NCBI RefSeq assembly: GCF_014656055.1
Contig: NZ_BNBR01000007.1
Coordinates: forward strand, 1 to 64,000
Direction: 5' to 3'
DNA: 64,000 bases
Origin: Streptomyces griseosporeus
Lineage (GTDB): Bacteria; Actinomycetota; Actinomycetes; Streptomycetales; Streptomycetaceae
Part shown: positions 28,581 through 37,015 of the stretch, in pieces
Numbering within the stretch: position 1 is the first letter of the stretch
Layout: each line of letters opens with the position of its first letter
Notes under the pieces: model-generated
Told to the model about the DNA's origin: nothing
The model's database searches: none
The model's input: only the letters and a program-made list of their open reading frames with translations
Made by a program: the position numbers and the translations under genes

Positions 28581-29759
28581 GTGAATGAGTCGACATTTTC
28601 TCCCGGGGGTGGTCAACCAGGAATGCCTACGCGGGGGCAGGGCTCCACGGGGCTACAGGCTGTCGGCTCCGTCGCTGTCCGCACCTTCGCAGCCCACCAG
28701 AGCCAAGCCAGCCCCCACATGGCTCAGACAGCACACCAGAGCATGGATGGCCAACACGTGAACGCCATGGCCGGCGACGGAAGTGGCGCGCCCCACAACC
28801 ACTTCGCCGACTACGACGAACTGCCCGAAGGGCACTTCTACGACCCCGACGCCGAGTACGAGCCCGACCCCGAGTACGCGGCCACGCTCGCGCCCGACGC
28901 CGCCCGCCAGCGCCGCGAGCGCGTCGGTCCGACCGGGCGGCCGCTGCCGTACTTCCCGATCCCGGGCCCGCTGACCGACCACGGCCCCGCGAAGATCATC
29001 GCGATGTGCAACCAGAAGGGCGGCGTCGGCAAGACGACGTCGACCATCAACCTGGGTGCCGCGCTCGCGGAGTACGGCCGGCGCGTGCTGCTCGTGGACT
29101 TCGACCCGCAGGGCGCGCTGTCGGTGGGTCTCGGTGTCAACCCGATGGAGCTCGACCTCACCGTCTACAACCTGCTCATGGAGCGGGGCATGTCGGCCGA
29201 CGAGGTCCTGCTGAAGACCGCGGTCCCCAACATGGACCTGCTGCCCAGCAACATCGACCTGTCGGCGGCCGAGGTCCAGCTGGTCAGCGAGGTCGCGCGC
29301 GAGTCCACGCTGCAGCGCGCGCTCAAGCCGCTGCTGCCGGACTACGACTTCATCGTCATCGACTGCCAGCCCTCGCTCGGCCTGCTCACGGTCAACGCGC
29401 TGACGGCCGCGCACAAGGTGATCGTGCCGCTGGAGTGCGAGTTCTTCGCGCTGCGCGGTGTCGCGCTGCTGACCGAGACGATCGAGAAGGTCCAGGAGCG
29501 GCTCAACCCCGACCTGGAGCTCGACGGCATCCTCGCCACGATGTACGACTCGCGCACGGTCCACAGCCGCGAGGTGCTGGCCCGTGTGGTCGAGGCGTTC
29601 GACGACCACGTGTACCACACGGTCATCGGCCGCACGGTGCGCTTCCCGGAGACCACGGTCGCCGGCGAGCCGATCACCACGTACGCCTCCAACTCCGTCG
29701 GTGCCGCCGCCTACCGCCAGCTCGCCAGGGAGGTGCTCGCCCGGTGTCACGCCGAGTGA
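28581..29759 (+). CDS. ParA-family chromosome-partitioning ATPase
   Basis: A 392-residue ParA/Soj-like ATPase. A disordered, acidic N-terminal ~115 residues (with FADYDELPEGHFYDPDAEY) precede the ATPase: deviant Walker A CNQKGGVGKTTSTINLGAAL, LLVDFDPQGALSVGLG, and IVIDCQPSLGLLTVNAL. ParA proteins bind DNA as ATP dimers and move partition complexes. It is distinct from the parAB pair near the origin, since the following gene encodes a ribbon-helix-helix protein rather than ParB and the operon continues into scpA and scpB. The GTG at 28581 has a perfect ribosome site ten bases upstream. Confidence 0.88.
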   Translation: MNESTFSPGGGQPGMPTRGQGSTGLQAVGSVAVRTFAAHQSQASPHMAQTAHQSMDGQHVNAMAGDGSGAPHNHFADYDELPEGHFYDPDAEYEPDPEYAATLAPDAARQRRERVGPTGRPLPYFPIPGPLTDHGPAKIIAMCNQKGGVGKTTSTINLGAALAEYGRRVLLVDFDPQGALSVGLGVNPMELDLTVYNLLMERGMSADEVLLKTAVPNMDLLPSNIDLSAAEVQLVSEVARESTLQRALKPLLPDYDFIVIDCQPSLGLLTVNALTAAHKVIVPLECEFFALRGVALLTETIEKVQERLNPDLELDGILATMYDSRTVHSREVLARVVEAFDDHVYHTVIGRTVRFPETTVAGEPITTYASNSVGAAAYRQLAREVLARCHAE

Positions 29760-30358
29760 GTCTGCCGGGGGCCGACGAACTCTTCCGTACGACAGGGGGG
29801 ATGGCGCTCCAGCCGTCCACGCCCCGGCGGGCGCCCAACGGCGAGGCCCGGGTGCCCGCTCCCGCGGGGGAGGGCGACGCCGTCGCGGCCGCCGTGCCGG
29901 ACGACGCGCCGCAGTCCGTGCCCGCGCAGGCCGGTGACGGCGACGGCGCGGAGCACGTGGCGGTCGACGCCGAGCCGGCCGTCGCGGGCGAGTCGCGCAG
30001 CCGGGGGACGGCGGCCGAGCGGTCGGCGCGACGCCAGTCGGCACAGCAGTCCGCGGCGTCCGCGCAGGGCGCGCAGTCCGCGCAGGAAGGTTCTGCCACC
30101 GCCGCGCAGCCGCGCCGGCGGGGACGGGCCGCCACGCGGCGGCCCAGCGGGCGCGAGCGGCACGACGAGAAGATCACCGTCTATGTCTCCGCCGAGGAGC
30201 TCATGGACCTCGAACACGCCCGGCTGGTGCTGCGCGGCGAGCACGGCCTGGCCGTGGACCGCGGTCGCATCGTCCGCGAGGCCGTCGCCGTCGTCCTCGC
30301 CGACCTGGAGACCCGCGGGGACGCCAGCATCCTCGTACGGCGGCTGCGGGGCCGCTAG
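29744..30358 (+). CDS. Ribbon-helix-helix DNA-binding protein paired with ParA-like ATPase
   Basis: A 204-residue protein. Residues ~1-135 are disordered (Ala, Gln, Ser, Arg), but the C-terminal ~65 fold: HDEKITVYVSAEELMDLEHARL gives a basic beta strand and helix, and VDRGRIVREAVAVVLADLE a second helix, the ribbon-helix-helix pattern. Small RHH proteins are the centromere binders that partner plasmid ParA, so a similar role is a reasonable inference. The GTG at 29744 has AGGGAGG ten bases before it and overlaps parA by 16 bases; a GTG at 29756 (GTGA overlap) is the alternative. Confidence 0.7.
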   Translation: MSRRVSLPGADELFRTTGGMALQPSTPRRAPNGEARVPAPAGEGDAVAAAVPDDAPQSVPAQAGDGDGAEHVAVDAEPAVAGESRSRGTAAERSARRQSAQQSAASAQGAQSAQEGSATAAQPRRRGRAATRRPSGRERHDEKITVYVSAEELMDLEHARLVLRGEHGLAVDRGRIVREAVAVVLADLETRGDASILVRRLRGR

Positions 30359-30496
30359 AGCCTGTCTTTTCGGGTCACCCCGGTGCCGCGTCTCCACAGG
30401 CACGCCGGGAGCACGCGCGCCGAGCGCCGCGCGACCCGCCCTGCCGTCGGGCGACGCACGTCCGGCGACGGGACCTAGCGGTACCCTGCCGGGGCC

Positions 30497-31714
30497 ATGA
30501 CCTCGTACGACGCCTCCGCCTCCGACGGCCGGCCGGCCCCGGGCCCCCAGCCCGCCCGCCGCCGCGCCCTCGGCCGGGGGCCGGGCACCGCCCCGGACCG
30601 CGCCGAGCCGGATGCGGGACAGCAGGGTCTGCCGGAGCCGGAGCAGGAGCCGGCACCGATGCCTGAGCCTGAGCCCGCCGGGGAGGATGCCCTGCCGGGC
30701 CCGGCGCCCGAGGTGGCCGAGCCTGGCCCCGACGGTGCCTCGGCGGGGACGGAGCCGGAGGCCGGCGGGACGGACGTGTCCGCCGAGGCGGCGGCCGTAC
30801 CGGCGGAGGACGAGCAAGCCGGGCCCCCGACGGCGGCGACCGTGACCCCACCCACCGGGTCGGTCGAGGGTGACGCCGCGTCCGCCGACGGCGGAGGGGA
30901 CGCCGACGGGCGGTTCAAGGTGCGGCTCGCCAACTTCGAGGGGCCGTTCGATCTGCTGTTGCAGCTGATCGCCAAGCACAAGCTGGACGTCACCGAGGTC
31001 GCGCTGTCCAGGGTGACCGACGAGTTCATGGCGTACATCCGGGCGATGGGACCGGACTGGGACCTCGACGAGACCACCGAGTTCCTCGTCGTCGCCGCCA
31101 CCCTGCTCGACCTCAAGGCCGCCCGGCTGCTGCCCGCCGCCGAGGTCGAGGACGAGGCCGACCTGGCGCTGCTGGAGGCGCGGGACCTGCTCTTCGCGCG
31201 GCTGCTGCAGTACCGCGCGTACAAGCAGATCGCCGACATCTTCAGCCGGCGGCTGGACGACGAGGCCCGGCGCTATCCCCGTACCGTCGGACTCGAACCC
31301 CAGCACGCCGACCTGCTGCCCGAGGTCGTCATCAGCATCGGCCCGGAAGGGTTCGCGAGGCTCGCCGTCAAGGCGATGCAGCCCAAGCCGAAACCCCAGG
31401 TGTACGTCGACCACATCCACGCCCCGCTGGTCAGCGTGCAGGAGCAGGCCGGGATCGTCGTCGCCCGCCTGAAGGAGCTGGGCGAGGCCAGCTTCCGGGC
31501 CCTGGTCGAGGACACCGACGACACCCTCACCGTCGTCGCCCGCTTCCTGGCGCTGCTGGAGCTGTACCGGGAGAAGGCCGTCGCCCTGGAGCAGGAGACC
31601 GCCCTCGGGGACCTGCTCGTGCGCTGGACCGGCGGGGAAGGGGACGCCCAGCCGAGGGTGACCGACGAGTTCGACCGGCCGCCGGAGAAGGCCGGGGAGG
31701 AGAAGAAGCCGTGA
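30497..31714 (+). CDS. scpA: Segregation and condensation protein A (kleisin)
   Basis: A 405-residue kleisin bridging the SMC dimer heads with ScpB. The family domain begins at about residue 138 with FKVRLANFEGPFDLLLQLIAKHKLDVTEVALSRVTDEFM, followed by FLVVAATLLDLKAARLLP and a C-terminal winged helix (SFRALVEDTDDTLTVVARFLALLELYREKAVALEQE). The first 137 residues are an unusual Pro/Glu/Ala-rich disordered extension, absent from most ScpA (~250-residue) proteins. A TACCCT -10 box at 30482-30487 is ten bases before the ATG, implying a very short leader. It overlaps scpB by four bases. Confidence 0.93.
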   Translation: MTSYDASASDGRPAPGPQPARRRALGRGPGTAPDRAEPDAGQQGLPEPEQEPAPMPEPEPAGEDALPGPAPEVAEPGPDGASAGTEPEAGGTDVSAEAAAVPAEDEQAGPPTAATVTPPTGSVEGDAASADGGGDADGRFKVRLANFEGPFDLLLQLIAKHKLDVTEVALSRVTDEFMAYIRAMGPDWDLDETTEFLVVAATLLDLKAARLLPAAEVEDEADLALLEARDLLFARLLQYRAYKQIADIFSRRLDDEARRYPRTVGLEPQHADLLPEVVISIGPEGFARLAVKAMQPKPKPQVYVDHIHAPLVSVQEQAGIVVARLKELGEASFRALVEDTDDTLTVVARFLALLELYREKAVALEQETALGDLLVRWTGGEGDAQPRVTDEFDRPPEKAGEEKKP

Positions 31715-32418
31715 GCGAACCCGCCGCCCTGAGCGACCCCGCAGCCGAGGCCCCCGCCGGGACGCGGTCCGTCGGCGACCTCGACCTCAAGCCGGCGCTG
31801 GAGGCCGTCCTCATGGTCGTCGACGAGCCCGCCGGCGAGGAACACCTCGCGAGGATCCTGGAACGGCCCCGGCGCCGGATCGCCGACGCGCTGCGCGAGC
31901 TGGCCGACGAGTACGCCACCCAGGGCCGCGGCTTCGAGCTGCGGTACGTGGCGGGCGGCTGGCGGTTCTACACCCGCCCCGAGTACGCCGCCGCCGTGGA
32001 GAAACTGGTCCTGGACGGACAGACCGCCCGCCTCACCCAGGCGGCCCTGGAGACCCTGGCGGTCGTCGCCTACCGCCAGCCGGTCAGCCGCAGCCGCGTC
32101 TCGGCGGTGCGCGGAGTCAACTGCGACGGCGTGATGCGCACCCTCCTCCAGCGCGGTCTGGTCGAGGAGGCGGGCACGGAACCCGAAACAGGTGCGATCC
32201 TGTACAGGACGACGAACTACTTTCTGGAGCGGATGGGCCTGCGAGGTCTGGACGAGCTCCCGGAGCTCGCGCCCTTCCTCCCGGAGGCGGAGGCGATCGA
32301 GGCCGAGACCCAGGAAGGGGTGCCGTCGTTCGACCCGGACGCTCCCGATGACGCGCCGGGTCCGCTCCGGGCCACCCGGGGCACCGACGACGACGAAGAC
32401 GACCAGACGGAACTTTGA
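31711..32418 (+). CDS. scpB: Segregation and condensation protein B
   Basis: A 235-residue ScpB, two winged-helix domains that dimerise and bind the kleisin. Core signatures are LKPALEAVLMVVDEPAGEEHLARIL, GFELRYVAGGWRFYTRPEYAAAV and LTQAALETLAVVAYRQPVSRSRVSAVRGVNCDGVMRTLLQRGLVEEAG, followed by LYRTTNYFLERMGLRGLDELP. The last 45 residues are acidic and disordered. The GTG start overlaps scpA (GTGA) and the stop overlaps the rluB start (TGATG), so the condensin subunits and the rRNA-modifying enzyme are translationally coupled. Confidence 0.93.
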   Translation: MSEPAALSDPAAEAPAGTRSVGDLDLKPALEAVLMVVDEPAGEEHLARILERPRRRIADALRELADEYATQGRGFELRYVAGGWRFYTRPEYAAAVEKLVLDGQTARLTQAALETLAVVAYRQPVSRSRVSAVRGVNCDGVMRTLLQRGLVEEAGTEPETGAILYRTTNYFLERMGLRGLDELPELAPFLPEAEAIEAETQEGVPSFDPDAPDDAPGPLRATRGTDDDEDDQTEL

Positions 32419-33485
32419 TGCGAAGCAGCGGCAAGAGCGGCGGGCGCGGTAACTACCGCGGGGCCGGCAACGACAGGGACCAGAAGCAGGGGCAGGGCCG
32501 CCCCCGCAAGCCCCGCCCCGAGGAGCGCCGCTACGACGTGGGTCCCGGCGCCACCAAGGACGGCCCGAAGTCCGGGCGCGGGGCCTCCGCGCGCGGCGGT
32601 GCCAAGGGCGGCCCGCAGAGCGGCGCCAAGAAGCCCCAGCAGCGCGGCCGTACGGCCCCGGCGCGCCCGCGGGAGTACGAGGCGCAGATCGAGGAGCGCA
32701 ACCGCGAGCGGTACGCGGGCAAGAAGGACGTCAAGCTGCCGAAGACCTTCCCCGGCGCCGAGCAGGAGGGCGAGCGCCTGCAGAAGGTCCTCGCCCGCGC
32801 CGGCTTCGGCTCCCGGCGCGCCTGCGAGGAGCTGATCGACCAGGCCAGGGTCGAGGTGAACGGCGAGATCGTCACCGAGCAGGGCAAGCGGGTCGACCCG
32901 GAGAAGGACGAGATCAAGGTCGACGGGCTGACCGTCGCCACCCAGCGCTACCAGTTCTTCGTGCTGAACAAGCCGGCCGGTGTCGTCTCCACCATGGAGG
33001 ACCCGGAGGGCCGCCAGTGCCTCGGTGACTACGTCACCAACCGCGAGACCCGGCTCTTCCACGTCGGCCGCCTCGACACCGAGACCGAGGGTGTCATCCT
33101 GCTCACCAACCACGGCGAGCTGGCGCACCGGCTGACCCACCCCAAGTACGGCGTGAAGAAGACCTACCTCGCCGCCATCGTCGGCCCCATCCCGCGCGAC
33201 CTGGGCAAGCGGCTGAAGGACGGCATCCAGCTGGAGGACGGCTACGCCCGCGCGGACCACTTCCGGGTCGTCGAGCAGACCGGCAAGAACTACCTCGTCG
33301 AGGTCACCCTGCACGAGGGCCGCAAGCACATCGTGCGCCGCATGCTGGCCGAGGCCGGCTTCCCCGTCGAGAAGCTGGTGCGCACCGCCTTCGGCCCCAT
33401 CACCCTGGGCGACCAGAAGTCGGGCTGGCTGCGCCGGCTGTCCAACACCGAGGTCGGCATGCTGATGAAGGAAGTCGATCTGTAG
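32418..33485 (+). CDS. rluB: RluB-type 23S rRNA pseudouridine synthase
   Basis: A 355-residue pseudouridine synthase of the RsuA/RluB family, which modifies 23S rRNA (U2605 in E. coli). Residues 1-~115 are an Arg/Gly/Lys-rich disordered tail; an S4 domain (ERLQKVLARAGFGSRRACEELIDQARVEVNGEIV) follows; the catalytic motif GRLDTETEGVILLTNHGELAHRLTHPKYG carries the nucleophilic Asp. The position after scpAB is conserved in many Gram-positive bacteria. Start ATG 32418 shares a base with the scpB stop. Confidence 0.92.
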   Translation: MRSSGKSGGRGNYRGAGNDRDQKQGQGRPRKPRPEERRYDVGPGATKDGPKSGRGASARGGAKGGPQSGAKKPQQRGRTAPARPREYEAQIEERNRERYAGKKDVKLPKTFPGAEQEGERLQKVLARAGFGSRRACEELIDQARVEVNGEIVTEQGKRVDPEKDEIKVDGLTVATQRYQFFVLNKPAGVVSTMEDPEGRQCLGDYVTNRETRLFHVGRLDTETEGVILLTNHGELAHRLTHPKYGVKKTYLAAIVGPIPRDLGKRLKDGIQLEDGYARADHFRVVEQTGKNYLVEVTLHEGRKHIVRRMLAEAGFPVEKLVRTAFGPITLGDQKSGWLRRLSNTEVGMLMKEVDL

Positions 33486-33505
33486 AAGCCGCTTGTGCCG
33501 GCACA

Positions 33506-33546
33506 CCACCCCCTTTTATAGTCACTCTGACTATGAAAGGGGGTGG
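33506..33546. promoter_or_regulatory. 41-bp near-perfect palindrome, probable NrtR-type operator
   Basis: Two 19-base arms (33506-33524 and 33528-33546) pair with a single G·T exception around a three-base centre; the core reads ATAGTCACTCTGACTAT. The right arm contains AAAGGGGG, the ribosome site of the NUDIX-winged-helix gene at 33552. A regulator bound here, or the same sequence folded in mRNA, would block expression of that gene and the ADP-ribosylglycohydrolase behind it. It begins 21 bp after the rluB stop, so it may also terminate that operon. Confidence 0.75.
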
Positions 33547-33551
33547 TCGTC

Positions 33552-34271
33552 GTGCTGGGCTACGACAAGCACGCCTACGAGCCCTTCGCCGTCACCGTCG
33601 ACCTCGCCGTCCTCACCCTGCGCGCGGGCGCGCTGCACGTCCTGCTCGTCCAGCGCGGCCAGGAGCCGTACGCCGGACAGTGGGCGCTGCCCGGCGGCTT
33701 CCTGCTGCCCGACGAGTCCGCGGAGACGGCCGCCCGGCGTGAACTCGCCGAGGAGACCGGCCTGAGCGACGTCTCCGGACTGCACCTGGAGCAGCTGCGC
33801 ACCTACAGCGAGCCCGGCCGCGACCCCCGGATGCGGGTCGTCTCCGTCGCCTTCACCGCCCTGTTGCCCGACGCCCCCGAGGCCCACGGCGGCTCCGACG
33901 CGGCGCAGGCCCGCTGGACGCCGTACGACAGCGCCGGGCCGCTCGCCTTCGACCACGACCGGATCCTCGCCGACGCCCGTGAACGCGTCGGCGCCAAGCT
34001 GGAGTACACCAGCCTCGCGACCGCCTTCTGCCCGCCCGAGTTCACCCTCGGCGAGCTCCAGCAGGTCTACGAGGCGGTGTGGGGGACCCGCCTGGACAAG
34101 CCCAACTTCCGGCGCAAGGTGCTCGCCTCGCCCGGCTTCGTCGAACCCGTCCCCGGCGCCGCCCGCCTCACCTCCGGTCGCGGCAAGCCCGCCGCCCTCT
34201 ACCGCGCCGGCGAGGCCGCCGGACTGCACCCGCCGCTGCTCCGACCGTCCCGGGAAGGACGCCCCGCATGA
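33552..34271 (+). CDS. NUDIX-winged-helix regulator (NrtR-like)
   Basis: A 239-residue protein: a NUDIX domain (residues ~10-130) followed by a winged-helix domain (FTLGELQQVYEAVWGTRLDKPNFRRKVLASPGFVEP, ~155-190), the architecture of NrtR repressors of NAD metabolism that sense ADP-ribose. The NUDIX box, GFLLPDESAETAARRELAEETGL, is complete, unlike the decayed box of many NrtR proteins, so hydrolase activity may persist. The GTG at 33552 is chosen because AAAGGGGG ends eight bases before it, inside a large palindrome; a GTG at 33543 lies within the palindrome and has no ribosome site. It overlaps the ADP-ribosylglycohydrolase gene (ATGA). Confidence 0.85.
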   Translation: MLGYDKHAYEPFAVTVDLAVLTLRAGALHVLLVQRGQEPYAGQWALPGGFLLPDESAETAARRELAEETGLSDVSGLHLEQLRTYSEPGRDPRMRVVSVAFTALLPDAPEAHGGSDAAQARWTPYDSAGPLAFDHDRILADARERVGAKLEYTSLATAFCPPEFTLGELQQVYEAVWGTRLDKPNFRRKVLASPGFVEPVPGAARLTSGRGKPAALYRAGEAAGLHPPLLRPSREGRPA

Positions 34272-35287
34272 CCACCACCGTGCGCAAACAGGCCGCCACC
34301 GGCGCTCTCCTGGGCCTCGCCCTCGGTGACGCGCTCGGCTTTCCGACCGAGTTCAACGACGTGCCGTCGATCCTCGCCAAGTGCGGACCCTGGCGGGAGA
34401 TGGAGCTGCCCCGGCCGGCGATCGTCACCGACGACACCCAGATGACCCTCGCCCTCGGCCGCGGCCTGCGCACCGCCATGGACCGCGGCAGCCTCGCCCC
34501 CAAGCGGCTGGAGCGGCCCGTGCGGGAGGAGTTCGTGGACTGGCTGCACTCCCCGGACAACAACCGCGCCCCCGGCAACACCTGCCTCACCGCCTGCCAC
34601 CTGCTCGGCGACGACACCCGCCGCTGGCAGGACGCCAGCCAGATCCACTCCAAGGGCTGCGGCGCCAACATGCGCGTCGCCCCGATCGGCCTCGTGCCCG
34701 GCCTCAGCGACGAACAGCGCTCCGGCGCCGCCCAGTTGCAGTCCGCCCTCACCCACGGCCACCCCACCGCGCTCGCCGCCTCCGACCTCACCGCCCACGC
34801 CGTACGGCTGCTCGCCCAGGGCGCCGACCCGACCGGCCTGGTCGGACTGCTCCGGTCCTACGCCCTCGACCACCGCACCCACTACGACCACACCTGGCTC
34901 GGCGACCTGTGGACCCGCAGCCAGGACCCGAGCCCCGAGCACTTCATCGCCCGCGGCTGGGACGAGTGCCTGGCCGTCCTGGAGCGGCTGCAGCGTGCGG
35001 CGCGGACCGTCTCCCCGGAGACCGACCCGTGCCTGGCCACCGGCGACGGCTGGATCGCCGAGGAGGCCCTGGCCACCGGCCTGCTGTGCTTCCTGCTCTT
35101 CCCCGACGAACCGCTGACCGCGCTGCGCCGCGCCGCCTGCACCAAGGGCGACTCCGACTCCATCGCCTGCCTGACCGGCGCCTTCGCGGGCGCCTGGCTC
35201 GGCCCGGACGCCTGGCCGGCCGAGTGGGCGGACCGCATCGAGTACCACGGCGAGCTGGTCGCGCTCGGGGCGCTCTGGGACCGGTAG
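34268..35287 (+). CDS. ADP-ribosylglycohydrolase (DraG-like)
   Basis: A 339-residue enzyme of the ADP-ribosyl-hydrolase/DraG family, which removes ADP-ribose from proteins or small molecules using two Mg2+ ions. The metal ligands are visible in IVTDDTQMTLALGRGL (TDDT) and CTKGDSDSIACLTGAFAGAWLG (D-x-D-S), with the N-terminal GALLGLALGDALGFPTEF block. It overlaps the NrtR-like gene by four bases, so both are under the same palindrome. NrtR and ADP-ribose enzymes are known partners in NAD regulons, which fits control of ADP-ribose turnover. Confidence 0.88.
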   Translation: MTTTVRKQAATGALLGLALGDALGFPTEFNDVPSILAKCGPWREMELPRPAIVTDDTQMTLALGRGLRTAMDRGSLAPKRLERPVREEFVDWLHSPDNNRAPGNTCLTACHLLGDDTRRWQDASQIHSKGCGANMRVAPIGLVPGLSDEQRSGAAQLQSALTHGHPTALAASDLTAHAVRLLAQGADPTGLVGLLRSYALDHRTHYDHTWLGDLWTRSQDPSPEHFIARGWDECLAVLERLQRAARTVSPETDPCLATGDGWIAEEALATGLLCFLLFPDEPLTALRRAACTKGDSDSIACLTGAFAGAWLGPDAWPAEWADRIEYHGELVALGALWDR

Positions 35288-35470
35288 CCGACCCCGGGGG
35301 CGACGTACCCCGGACCGCATCCCCGGAGGAGGCGTGCCGGCCGCAGCGGCCCGGAGCGCCGGTGTCTCAGGAGGCGGGCGCCGCGTACCGGTCCCCCGCG
35401 GGCTGACTAGGCTGGACGGCCGTAGAGCCGAGACGCGTGGACACGCGCGCAACCAGCAAGGAGCGACGCC

Positions 35471-35833
35471 GTGGCGGTACGAGCGGTGCGGGGCGCCGTC
35501 CAACTCGAACGGGACGAGGCCGGGCACATGGACGAGCAGGTCGGAGCCCTGCTCACCGCCCTTCTGGAGCGGAACGGGCTGACCACCGACGACCTGATCA
35601 GCATCTGGTTCACGGCCACGCCCGACCTGCACAGCGACTTCCCGGCCGCCGCCGCCCGCAAGCTCGGCATCACCGACGTGCCGCTGATCTGCGCGCAGGA
35701 ACTCGACATCGAGGGCGCCATGCCCCGCGTCGTGCGGGTCCTCGCGCACATCGAGTCCGACAAGCCCCGCGCGGACATCGCGCACGTCTACCTCGGCGCC
35801 GCGGCCGCTCTCCGTAAGGACATCGCCCAGTGA
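35471..35833 (+). CDS. aroH: AroH-type monofunctional chorismate mutase
   Basis: A 120-residue AroH-class chorismate mutase converting chorismate to prephenate. Active-site residues of the B. subtilis enzyme are conserved: Arg7 in MAVRAVRGAVQLERD, Glu77 in CAQELDIEGAMPR, Arg89, and Tyr107 in HVYLGAAAALRKDIAQ. GTG start with AAGGAG just upstream. TAGGCT at 35409-35414 is a likely -10 box. It overlaps tyrA by four bases (GTGA), coupling the first two tyrosine-branch steps. Confidence 0.93.
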   Translation: MAVRAVRGAVQLERDEAGHMDEQVGALLTALLERNGLTTDDLISIWFTATPDLHSDFPAAAARKLGITDVPLICAQELDIEGAMPRVVRVLAHIESDKPRADIAHVYLGAAAALRKDIAQ

Positions 35834-36915
35834 GGACCGCACTCGTCATCGGCACCGGCCTGATCGGCACCTCCGCCGCCCTCGCCCTGGCCCAGCGCGG
35901 GGTGACCGTCCACCTCGCCGACCACGACCCCGAGCAGGCCCGTACCGCCGCCGCCCTCGGCGCCGGCACCGACGAGGCCCCCGAGGGCTCCGTCGACCTG
36001 GCGATCGTCGCCGCCCCGCCCGCCCACGTGGCCGCCGTGCTCGCCGACGCCATGCGCCGCGGGGTGGCCCGCGGCTACCTCGACGTGGCCAGCGTCAAGG
36101 GCGGCCCGCGCCGTGAGCTGGAGGCCCTCGGCCTCGACCTGTCGTCGTACATCGGCAGCCACCCCATGTCCGGCCGGGAGAAGTCCGGCCCGCTGGCCGC
36201 CACCGGCGACCTGTTCGAGGGCCGGCCCTGGGTGCTCACCCCCACCCGGGACACCGACACCGAGGCGCTGAACCTCGCCCTGGAGCTGGTCTCGCACTGC
36301 CGGGCCGTGCCGGTCGTCATGGACGCCGACGCCCACGACCGCGCCGTCGCCCTCGTCTCCCACATGCCCCACCTGGTCTCCAGCATGGTCGCCGCCCGCC
36401 TGGAGAACGCCGAGGAGGCCGCCGTACGGCTGTGCGGACAGGGCATCCGGGACGTGACCCGCATCGCCGCCTCCGACCCGCGCATGTGGATCGACATCCT
36501 CTCCGCCAACCCCGGGCCGGTCGCCGACCTGCTCACCGACGTCGCCGCCGACCTGGAGGAGACCGTGCGGGCGCTGCGGGCGCTGCAGTCCTCCGACGAG
36601 TCCAAGCGCCGCGAGGGCACCTCCGGCATCGAGGACGTGCTGCGGCGCGGCAACGCCGGGCAGATCCGGGTACCCGGCAAGCACGGCAGCGCTCCGCGGA
36701 CGTACGAGGTCGTGGCCGTCCTCATCGACGACCAGCCCGGCCAGCTCGCCCGGATCTTCGCCGACGCGGGCATGGCGGGCGTCAACATCGAGGACGTACG
36801 CATCGAGCACGCCACCGGGCAGCAGGCCGGTCTGGTGCAGCTGATGGTGGAACCGAAGGCGGCACCGGTGCTGACCGCCGCCCTGCGTGAGCGCGGCTGG
36901 GCCCTCCGCCAGTAG
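35830..36915 (+). CDS. tyrA: Prephenate dehydrogenase with ACT domain
   Basis: A 361-residue NAD(P)-dependent enzyme making 4-hydroxyphenylpyruvate (or arogenate-derived tyrosine) from prephenate. The N-terminal Rossmann motif is LVIGTGLIGTSAALALAQRG; the catalytic region has ASVKGGPRRELEAL, IGSHPMSGREKSGP with the key His, and ALVSHMPHLVSSMVA. From about residue 297 an ACT domain follows (YEVVAVLIDDQPGQLARIFADAGMAGVNIEDV), the usual site of tyrosine feedback. It overlaps aroH and precedes cmk by 100 bp. Confidence 0.93.
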   Translation: MRTALVIGTGLIGTSAALALAQRGVTVHLADHDPEQARTAAALGAGTDEAPEGSVDLAIVAAPPAHVAAVLADAMRRGVARGYLDVASVKGGPRRELEALGLDLSSYIGSHPMSGREKSGPLAATGDLFEGRPWVLTPTRDTDTEALNLALELVSHCRAVPVVMDADAHDRAVALVSHMPHLVSSMVAARLENAEEAAVRLCGQGIRDVTRIAASDPRMWIDILSANPGPVADLLTDVAADLEETVRALRALQSSDESKRREGTSGIEDVLRRGNAGQIRVPGKHGSAPRTYEVVAVLIDDQPGQLARIFADAGMAGVNIEDVRIEHATGQQAGLVQLMVEPKAAPVLTAALRERGWALRQ

Positions 36916-37015
36916 GGGGGCCTCCGGCGAGCCAGTAACCTTGTGCGGGGCGCCCTCCTTACGGGCCTGGCGTCCCGCACCCCACCACCGCAGCGCACCA
37001 GGAAGGTGTCCCCCC

